A stretch of DNA of 5,290 bases from an uncultured Collinsella sp. (GTDB taxonomy: Bacteria > Actinomycetota > Coriobacteriia > Coriobacteriales > Coriobacteriaceae), in assembly GCA_902493915.1 (NCBI GenBank), contig CABUQY010000101.1, positions 1-5,290 on the forward strand, given 5' to 3'. The notes under the pieces are model-generated. The model worked only from the letters and a program-made list of their open reading frames with translations, had not been told where the DNA came from and made no database searches. Of this stretch, positions 1 to 5,290 are shown piece by piece (position 1 is the stretch's first letter; each line of letters begins with the position of its first letter). Position numbers and translations under genes: made by a program.

Positions 1-1140
1 AAGGCGAAGTGCGTGGGTGAGGGCGATATCGTAAGGGACTTCGATCCCGCGGCAGGCGAAGGTCTTAGGCGCGAGCGCGTGACCTGCGAAGCTCCTCAGC
101 ATCTGAGCGATGAAGCCATTCCGTATTTGGTCCTGCGTCGTCGCGATGGCGAGGGCGAGGATGCGCCGCTGGTGCCGCGCCTGACGTCTGCCTCGCAGAT
201 CGAGGCCTATTCGACCTGCCCGCTATGCTGGTTCGTCTCGTACCGCGTGAAGCCCCAGTCGATCGACGCTGGCTTTGGCAATATGGAGAAGGGCAACTTT
301 GTCCACGACGTGCTGGAACACTTGCATGCCTGTCTGCCCCAGGAGGGCATGGAGCGCGTGACACCCATGAATCTGCCACGCGCGAAGGAGCTGCTGCGCG
401 AGGTCTTTGACGAGACCTTGGCCGAGCATGCGGGCAAGCGCGGTGCCGAGGGCCCGCTCGTGCCGCTCTCCCCGGTGGAGGAGCGCCAGGTGGCCGAGAT
501 TTTGCCGCAGCTGGAGGGCGTTCTTGCCTACGAGTCCGAGGCGCTCGCGCCTTTCGCGCCGCGCTACCTGGAGTTTGCGTTCAACGAGCTCCAGGTCGAG
601 TATGCCGGCTGGCCGCTCGGCGGGCGCATCGACCGCGTGGATGTGGATGCCGAGAATCGCGCCGTGGTAATCGACTACAAGCATCGCACGGGCGTTGAGG
701 AGTTTAAACTCGCCGACCCCACGGTGCGCGACGAGGAATCGGGCGAGGCCGCCATCGACGACCCGCGGTGGCTGCCGCCCCATACCCAGACGCTTATCTA
801 TGCGCAGGCCATGCGCCGGGCGCTGGATCTGGATGCCCGTGCGGCGCTCTATTTTTCGACCAAGGGCGGCAAACCGGCGCTGCGCGGCGCCGCGAGTGCC
901 GAGCTGCTCGAGGAGGAGCGTGGTGACGGCCGCATCCCGGGGCTTAAGAAGGGCTTTCCCGGCGAGGGTGGCAGCATGGACTTCGACGCCCTGCTCGATC
1001 GCGTGGAGGCCGGCATCGCCGAGCGCCTGCACGAACTCGAGGCAGGCGACGTTGCCGCCGTCGACCCGACGTCGGCTCAGGCCGCGCATGCGCGCTGCTC
1101 GTATAACCACGAAGGAACGTTTGTAAGGAGGGACGTGTAG
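1..1140 (+). CDS. addB: AddB-like ATP-dependent nuclease subunit, C-terminal part (5' truncated by window edge)
   Basis: The frame is open from base 1 and stops with TAG at 1138-1140, so only the last 379 residues are present and the real start lies upstream; the GTG at 13 is internal. Counting from the first codon, the fragment shows a PD-(D/E)XK nuclease of the RecB/AddB type: a cysteine-containing entry motif (IEAYSTCPLC, 67-76), a KGNFVH motif with H102, GRIDRVDVD with D211, VIDYK with D225 and K227, and the QxxxY motif Q263-Y267. In AddB this domain cuts one strand while AddA moves the complex along DNA at a double-strand break. AddB usually also has four cysteines for an iron-sulfur cluster, one in the entry motif and three at the C terminus; here the tail has only C366. 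The helicase-like N-terminal part and Chi-recognition region are not visible, so an AdnA/B-type partner cannot be fully excluded. The AddA neighbour makes AddB the best call. Confidence 0.82.
   Translation, partial: KAKCVGEGDIVRDFDPAAGEGLRRERVTCEAPQHLSDEAIPYLVLRRRDGEGEDAPLVPRLTSASQIEAYSTCPLCWFVSYRVKPQSIDAGFGNMEKGNFVHDVLEHLHACLPQEGMERVTPMNLPRAKELLREVFDETLAEHAGKRGAEGPLVPLSPVEERQVAEILPQLEGVLAYESEALAPFAPRYLEFAFNELQVEYAGWPLGGRIDRVDVDAENRAVVIDYKHRTGVEEFKLADPTVRDEESGEAAIDDPRWLPPHTQTLIYAQAMRRALDLDARAALYFSTKGGKPALRGAASAELLEEERGDGRIPGLKKGFPGEGGSMDFDALLDRVEAGIAERLHELEAGDVAAVDPTSAQAAHARCSYNHEGTFVRRDV
1126..1132 (+). promoter_or_regulatory. Ribosome binding site for addA
   Basis: AGGAGGG lies 11 bases before the ATG at 1144 and sits within the last codons of the upstream nuclease gene. 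It is a near-perfect Shine-Dalgarno sequence with slightly long spacing. It supports ATG 1144 as the AddA start and suggests that AddA translation can initiate on its own, as well as by coupling to ribosomes ending at the TAG at 1138. No promoter is seen between the genes, so one shared transcript is inferred. Confidence 0.75.
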
Positions 1141-1143
1141 ACC

Positions 1144-4100
1144 ATGGATCTTTCGACTTTGATGCCGCAACAACTGCAAGTCGTCAAAACGCTCGACCGT
1201 CCGCTGTTTGTCTCGGCGGGCGCCGGTTCGGGCAAGACCTTTACCCTCACGCGCCGCATCGTCTACGCGCTCTCGCCCGAATCCGGTCCGTTTGTCGAGC
1301 ATCTGGATCAGGTGCTCGCCATTACCTTTACCAAAGATGCCGCGGCCGAGATTCGCGACCGCGTGCGTCGCGCGCTTATCGAAGAGGGTATGGACGAGGA
1401 GGCCCTGACCGTCGACGATGCGTGGATCTCGACCATTCACGGCATGTGCTCGCGCATCCTGCGCGCACACGCGTTGGAGCTGGGCATCGACCCCGAGTTC
1501 ACGGTGCTCACCGATACCGACGAGCTTATGGACCAGGCTGTTGAGCATGTGCTGGCCCGCGCGACGGCGCCCGATGCCGCCCCCGAGCTCGCCGCTTCGC
1601 TTAAGGCCCTCTACGCTTGGTATCCCATGGCGGGCGAGGGTGGGCCGTTTGGCGCCGGTACCACCATTAAAGGACTGGTGCGCGACCTGCTGGAGCTATC
1701 GAGCCAGCTGCCGGGCGGCATGGACGATGTGTGCGTGGCGCGCGGCCAGGCTGACACCTCGGCGCTTGCCGACGCCTATCGCGCGGCGTTGGGTGCGAGC
1801 AAGGCCGCGACCGAAAAGGCACAGGTGGCACTCGACGCCATCGACGCGTTTGAGGCGAGCGGCAAAACCATGGAGGATGCGGCGCGACTCATGATGTCGT
1901 GCAGCATGCCTCGGGCGAGCAAGGCGTTTTCTAAGGAGCAGGTGGAGCTACTCAAGGCCGAGGCTGCCGATGCGTTTATCAATATCGTGCTGGCCTGCGG
2001 TGGTCCCGCGCTCGATGCGCTGGTGGGCCTGGCCCGTTCCGTGGAGGCTGAGTATCGCGCGCTGAAGGCCGGCCAGTCCGCGCTCGATAACAACGACCTA
2101 CTGCGTATGGCGTACGAGGCGCTGCGCGACTACCCGGCTATTCGAGCGGCCTATGAGGGCCGCTTTAAGATGGTCATGATCGACGAGTTCCAGGATACCG
2201 ACCAGATGCAGGTCGACCTGATCCGTTACCTGACCGGCGCGGGTGAGCGTGCGCTGTGTACCGTGGGCGATGCACAGCAGTCGATCTACCGCTTCCGTGG
2301 TGCCGAGGTCGAGGTGTTCCGTCGCCAGGAGCGCAAGGTGGGTTCGACGACGGCGTCCGAGACGGTCGCCACGTCCGATGCCCCCGCCGGCGAGCTTGTC
2401 AAGCTTGTACGCAACTTCCGCAGCCACGACGAGGTGCTGCGCTATGTGGCGCGCGTCTTTGACGGCGACACCGGTGGTTTGATGCAGGGGTTCTTGGATC
2501 TTGAACCGAGCGACGAACGCGAGGACAAGCTCAAGGCGAAGGCATCGCGCCGCCAGGCGATCTTCGTTGCCGGTGGCAGTACGCAGGAGCGAACGCAGGC
2601 GAAAGCTCGTGCGATTGCGGAGCGATTCCAAGCACTCGTTAAAGCGGGCCAGCCCCAGGGCAGCATGGTCCTGCTGCTGGGCCGCATGACCAACGCCGAT
2701 GTCTATGCGCAGGCCTTCCGCGACCAGGGGCTCGACTGCGTGATCGCAGGCGGCTCGGTCTTTGCCCAGGCAGCCGAGGTGCAGACGGTGCGTGCCCTGG
2801 TCTGCGCACTCGCCAATCCGGCCGATACGGCGCAGGGCCTTATGCCACTGCTCGCCTCGCCGATGTTTGCGCTCGGCGCCCAGGAGTTCCTGGCGCTGGC
2901 GACCAAGCTGGACGACCAGACGGGGGAGACCTCGCGCCGCAACATCGACGTGGGCATCATGAGCGATTCCGATGTGCCGGGTTTGCAAGACTTGCCGCTC
3001 GTGACGCGCGCCCGCGAGGTGCTGCGGTATGCGCTTCGTCGCGTGGGCCGCGATTCGTTCGCCGCCATCGCGCGCGATACTGTCAACGCTTCCGGCTGGT
3101 TTGTGCGTCTGGCACAGCGTGGTCCCGAGGGCAAGGCCATTGCCGCCAACGTGCTTAAGGCGCTCGATGCCGTGGCCGAGGCGGAGGCCGAGTTCGGTAA
3201 CTCGCCGCGTTCCATTGCGCTTGCCTTCGACCGCTTCTTGGCGGGCAAGGAGGCCCCAGGCGCCCTCAACGAGGAGGGCGACGGCGCGGTGCGCATCATG
3301 ACGGTGCATGCGTCCAAGGGCCTGGAGTATCCGGTCGTGGCGGTTGCGGAGTGCTTTGGCGTGCGTAAGTCCTCGGGTGCGGCTCAGATGGGGCGTGTCG
3401 AGGGTGGAGCGCAGGTCGTGGCGCTGCCGGCACGCTTCGACGGCGTTAAACTCGCGGACGGCACGTTCGTAAAGGGCGATGACGTCAAAAAGCAGTTTGA
3501 GCATGCGTTTAAGGGTAAGGGCACGTCGCTATGGTTGCCGCCGGAGCTCATGGAGGATGTCTGCGCGACGGGTTCTCCCGCCGAGGCATTCGTTCGCCTG
3601 CGCAACGACGACCTGCAGCTTTCGCTCGAGGAGCGGGCTCGCTTGCTCTATGTCGCCATGACGCGAGCGCGCGAGCTGGTTATTCTGGCGATGGATGTCG
3701 GCGTGAGCCGCGGCAAGGTGACGGCGCCGACCTTCGATGTCGAGACGGATCTGACCTACGACGTGCTGCGCCGCATCCTGCCGACCGACAGCCTGGACAT
3801 GCCGCAGCTCGATAGCGACCGTTTGGTGTTCGACAACTCCAAGCCGGGCGACTACGAGCTCATCTCGCTGGCGGACTTTACGTTTGGCGAGCAGGCGTTT
3901 GAGGCCAATGCTTCTCTGGATGCCGAGGGCAGGCTTGTCCGCGGCGATGCGGAGCCGGAGGGCGCCGGTGCGGATGCCCGCGCCGCCGTTCCCGGCCCTG
4001 CCGACCCCGAGCCCGATGCGTTTGAGCTCGTGTATCCCCAGACGGTGGGCGTGCGCATGGGCGCCTGCCCGTATCCGGCGCGCGATTCGTACAGCTACTC

Positions 4101-4767
4101 GTCAATTGCCGCGGCGCTGCATGCCGAGTCCGAGGACCGTGCCGCCGAGGCACACACGCCCATGGACGAGGCCGGCGATGATGCGGAGTCGGATGGTTCC
4201 GAGATGACGGATGCAGGCGTGGCCGCCGTTGAGCCCGCCGGCAACCCCATGGCGCTGGGCTCGGCGTTCCATGCCGCCTGCCAGTGGCTGATCGAGATGG
4301 GTGCCGATGCGCTGCCCGCCGAGCGTACCGACGCCCTGGCTCGCCTGTGGCGCCTGACGCCGGAACAGCGCGAACGCTTCGACGTTGCCCTGGATCGCTG
4401 GCTCAAGTCGGCGGTCCGTGCCGAGCTGCTTGCCTGGCCGTGCGTTCGCGCCGAGGTGCCGTTCTTTTCGCTGGGCTGCGAGGATGAGGACATCGCTCGC
4501 TACGGTGCATATGCCGAGGGCGCCATCGATGCTTTGGCGACGAACCCGGCGGATTCGTCATGCGCGCTGGTCATCGACTACAAGACGGGCGGCACGCCGG
4601 ACGAGACGCCGGAACAGCTGCAGGAGAAGCACGCCCTGCAGGCGCGCGTCTACGCTGATGTTTTGCACAAGGCGGGCTTTGAGGCCGTGACCGTCAAGTT
4701 CGTCCGCCCGGAGCAGGTCGACCCCGCCAACCCCTGCGAGCCCCAAGTGGTCACCTACAACCTTTAG
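1144..4767 (+). CDS. addA: ATP-dependent helicase/nuclease subunit A (AddA), UvrD-like helicase with C-terminal nuclease
   Basis: Complete 1207-residue protein, close to the usual AddA length of about 1200. AddA is the 3'-5' motor and second nuclease of the AddAB complex, which unwinds and resects broken ends for RecA loading. Superfamily 1A motifs appear in order: Q motif (Q9-Q12), Walker A SAGAGSGKT (24-32, K31), motif Ia TFTKDAAAEI (61-70), Ib STIHGMC (96-102), Walker B MIDEFQDTD (345-353), motif III VGDAQQSIYRFRGA (374-387), IV NFRS (424-427), V IMTVHASKGLEY (718-729) and VI ending YVAMTRAR (836-843). An acidic, Ala/Gly/Pro-rich stretch at about 924-1035 links the motor to a PD-(D/E)XK nuclease: H1043, EGAIDAL with D1129, VIDYKTG with D1145 and K1147, and QxxxY Q1166-Y1170. 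Both active sites look intact. ATG 1144 is chosen because it has a good ribosome binding site and sits just ahead of the Q motif; the next in-frame ATG (M7) is closer to that motif and has no better site. The upstream nuclease gene ends three bases earlier. Confidence 0.95.
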   Translation: MDLSTLMPQQLQVVKTLDRPLFVSAGAGSGKTFTLTRRIVYALSPESGPFVEHLDQVLAITFTKDAAAEIRDRVRRALIEEGMDEEALTVDDAWISTIHGMCSRILRAHALELGIDPEFTVLTDTDELMDQAVEHVLARATAPDAAPELAASLKALYAWYPMAGEGGPFGAGTTIKGLVRDLLELSSQLPGGMDDVCVARGQADTSALADAYRAALGASKAATEKAQVALDAIDAFEASGKTMEDAARLMMSCSMPRASKAFSKEQVELLKAEAADAFINIVLACGGPALDALVGLARSVEAEYRALKAGQSALDNNDLLRMAYEALRDYPAIRAAYEGRFKMVMIDEFQDTDQMQVDLIRYLTGAGERALCTVGDAQQSIYRFRGAEVEVFRRQERKVGSTTASETVATSDAPAGELVKLVRNFRSHDEVLRYVARVFDGDTGGLMQGFLDLEPSDEREDKLKAKASRRQAIFVAGGSTQERTQAKARAIAERFQALVKAGQPQGSMVLLLGRMTNADVYAQAFRDQGLDCVIAGGSVFAQAAEVQTVRALVCALANPADTAQGLMPLLASPMFALGAQEFLALATKLDDQTGETSRRNIDVGIMSDSDVPGLQDLPLVTRAREVLRYALRRVGRDSFAAIARDTVNASGWFVRLAQRGPEGKAIAANVLKALDAVAEAEAEFGNSPRSIALAFDRFLAGKEAPGALNEEGDGAVRIMTVHASKGLEYPVVAVAECFGVRKSSGAAQMGRVEGGAQVVALPARFDGVKLADGTFVKGDDVKKQFEHAFKGKGTSLWLPPELMEDVCATGSPAEAFVRLRNDDLQLSLEERARLLYVAMTRARELVILAMDVGVSRGKVTAPTFDVETDLTYDVLRRILPTDSLDMPQLDSDRLVFDNSKPGDYELISLADFTFGEQAFEANASLDAEGRLVRGDAEPEGAGADARAAVPGPADPEPDAFELVYPQTVGVRMGACPYPARDSYSYSSIAAALHAESEDRAAEAHTPMDEAGDDAESDGSEMTDAGVAAVEPAGNPMALGSAFHAACQWLIEMGADALPAERTDALARLWRLTPEQRERFDVALDRWLKSAVRAELLAWPCVRAEVPFFSLGCEDEDIARYGAYAEGAIDALATNPADSSCALVIDYKTGGTPDETPEQLQEKHALQARVYADVLHKAGFEAVTVKFVRPEQVDPANPCEPQVVTYNL

Positions 4768-4778
4768 CCCTCAACAAC

Positions 4779-4817
4779 CTGCGGTGGAATCCCTATCGAT
4801 TCCACCGCAGTCTTTTT
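4779..4817 (+). terminator. Rho-independent terminator of the addB-addA operon
   Basis: A perfect 13-bp inverted repeat (4779-4791 with 4798-4810) closes on a 6-base loop and is followed by TCTTTTT at 4811-4817. It begins 11 bases after the addA stop codon. Read on the minus strand, the same hairpin is followed by GTTGTTGAGGG, which is not a proper U-tract. It should therefore stop plus-strand transcription well and minus-strand transcription from the IS element poorly. Confidence 0.93.
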
Positions 4818-4837
4818 GGGACGTGTCTCTATAGTTT

Positions 4838-4843
4838 TGTCAA
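4838..4843 (-). promoter_or_regulatory. Outward-facing TTGACA (-35-like) box in the IS110 right end
   Basis: On the minus strand the element end contains a consensus TTGACA pointing out of the element toward the addA terminator. No -10 box follows at 16-18 bases; the nearest TATAGA begins only four bases after it, too close to serve. In studied IS110 elements a promoter is rebuilt across the joined ends of the excised circle, with the -35 part from the right end and the -10 part from the left end. This box fits that role, but that is inference because the left end is not in the window. Confidence 0.4.
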
Positions 4844-4878
4844 CCGCGTGCTTCGCGCCATTTCGGCATGACGCATCC

Positions 4879-4893
4879 GGGCGCCTGGCGCCC
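4879..4893. repeat. Short GC-rich palindrome in the IS110 non-coding end
   Basis: GGGCGCC at 4879-4885 and its reverse complement at 4887-4893 are separated by a single T, giving a realistic hairpin of six base pairs with a three-base loop. It lies 36 bases beyond the transposase stop codon. No T-run follows on either strand, so it is not a typical terminator. It may be a structural element of the IS end or a chance palindrome in GC-rich DNA. Confidence 0.4.
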
Positions 4894-4929
4894 CCGCTTG
4901 GTTTCCTCTTCGGTTGATCCCGCCGCCCG

Positions 4930-5290
4930 CTAGGCCGCGTACGGGACGGCGTCGCGCATGATCGCATATATGACCTTGAGCCTCTTCCTCGCGACCGCCT
5001 TCAGCGCCTTGCTGTGCCTCATCCCCCTCGCCCTGCACTCCCCGTAGTACCTCCCGAACCTGTTGTCCGTGCCGATGAGGGAGTTGCAGCTGAATATGAG
5101 CAGGTTCTTGAGCTGCCTGTTCCCGCCGTGCTGAGGCGACGTCGACCTGATGCTGCTCCCGGAGCGCCTGTCTGACGGCGCCACGCCGCAATAGCTCGCG
5201 AGCTCGTCGTGCCCCCTGAAGGCGGATATGTCGATCGACGTCACCAGCGCCGCGGCGGTCTTGGGGCCGATCCCGGGCACCGTGAGGAGG
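4930..5290 (-). CDS. IS110-family transposase (serine-DEDD recombinase), C-terminal part, 5' truncated by window edge
   Basis: The minus-strand frame is open from the right edge and stops at TAG (complement of 4930-4932), giving the last 119 residues. The GTG at 5280 is internal, since LLT precedes it in frame. Numbered from the first visible residue, it begins with a helix-hairpin-helix LLTVPGIGPKTAAAL (1-15), then LASYCGVAP (30-38), DRRSGSS (40-46) and GGNRQLKNLL (55-64). This is the order of the Transposase_20 (IS116/IS110/IS902) domain. S43 in the SG motif is the likely catalytic serine by analogy with IS110 recombinases such as IS621. The tail after GGNRQLK is of ordinary length and not visibly broken. 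The N-terminal DEDD RuvC-like domain lies outside, so activity cannot be judged. It faces the addB-addA operon tail to tail. Confidence 0.9.
   Translation of the reverse strand, partial: LLTVPGIGPKTAAALVTSIDISAFRGHDELASYCGVAPSDRRSGSSIRSTSPQHGGNRQLKNLLIFSCNSLIGTDNRFGRYYGECRARGMRHSKALKAVARKRLKVIYAIMRDAVPYAA

Larger units (their letters stand above)
4819..5290 (-). mobile_element. IS110-family insertion sequence, 3' (right-end) portion, running off the window
   Basis: The call rests on the transposase fragment at 4930-5290. Between its stop codon and the addA terminator are about 110 non-coding bases that I assign to the element's transposase-distal end. They hold a GC-rich palindrome (4879-4893) and an outward TTGACA box (4838-4843), and I see no gene in them. 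IS110 elements lack conventional terminal inverted repeats and leave little or no target duplication, so the exact edge cannot be read from one copy; it probably falls between 4811 and 4838, and 4819 is an estimate. Known IS110-group elements encode a bridge RNA in the non-coding end upstream of the transposase, which here would lie beyond base 5290. The roughly 110 bases at this end look short for an IS1111-type bridge RNA, which favours the IS110 group. Confidence 0.75.

Noticed and set aside
13..15. GTG as a true start of the first gene
   Set aside because: The frame is open to the window edge, and the domain is normally the C-terminal part of a much larger protein, so the gene is truncated by the window rather than starting here.
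1131..1138. The 8-mer GGACGTGT, also present at 4819-4826 near the IS edge
   Set aside because: A single shared 8-mer in 5.3 kb of GC-rich DNA is weak evidence. It overlaps the ribosome binding site and stop region in one place and the IS edge in the other, with no extended similarity.
1324..1353. Motif Ia reads TFTKDAAAEI rather than the commoner TFTNKAAAEM
   Set aside because: This motif varies among AddA/RecB-type helicases, and the surrounding motifs are intact, so it does not suggest loss of function.
223..1548. 441-codon open frame on the minus strand across the addB-addA junction
   Set aside because: It overlaps two well-supported genes in antisense, and its translation shows no recognisable motif. 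Long antisense open frames are expected in high-GC DNA with G/C-rich third positions.
2098..3504. 468-codon open frame on the minus strand inside addA
   Set aside because: It lies wholly antisense to the helicase motor region, has an Arg/His/Leu-rich composition typical of shadow frames, and shows no domain motif.
4768..4929. CRISPR array, tRNA or riboswitch in the only intergenic stretch
   Set aside because: No repeated units, cloverleaf or conserved riboswitch features are visible; the stretch is explained by the terminator and the IS end.
4829..5191. 120-codon minus-strand frame overlapping the transposase
   Set aside because: The IS110 C-terminal domain is clear in the other minus-strand frame; this one is rich in Arg, Gln and Gly with no family signature.

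Overview
The window reads as a piece of a high-GC actinobacterial chromosome. Heavy use of G/C-ending codons, an AddAB-type recombination operon and an IS110-family element together suggest a gut Coriobacteriia member such as Collinsella. That placement is an inference from composition and gene content, not a match to a named genome.

Positions 1-4767 hold two co-directional plus-strand genes. The first (1-1140) enters from the left edge and shows only its C-terminal 379 residues: a PD-(D/E)XK nuclease domain of the kind that ends AddB. The second (1144-4767) is a complete 1207-residue AddA, with all superfamily 1 helicase motifs and its own C-terminal PD-(D/E)XK nuclease. The two are separated by only three bases and share a reading frame, and the AddA ribosome binding site lies inside the end of the upstream gene. 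They are expected to form one two-subunit helicase-nuclease that resects double-strand breaks for RecA-dependent repair. The AddB nuclease keeps its catalytic residues but lacks two of the three C-terminal cysteines that normally complete the iron-sulfur cluster.

A strong Rho-independent terminator (4779-4817) closes the operon. Directly after it, from about 4819 to the right edge, lies the 3' part of an IS110-family insertion sequence on the minus strand. It comprises the C-terminal 119 residues of the transposase/recombinase (4930-5290) and about 110 bases of non-coding element end. That end carries a TTGACA box facing outward, of the sort that can contribute the -35 half of a junction promoter in the excised circle. 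The rest of the element, including its catalytic DEDD domain and probably its bridge RNA, is outside the window.

I see no convincing new biological system. The points worth a second look are the altered iron-sulfur site in the AddB partner, the in-frame stop/start junction between the two subunits, and the placement of the IS110 element against the operon terminator.
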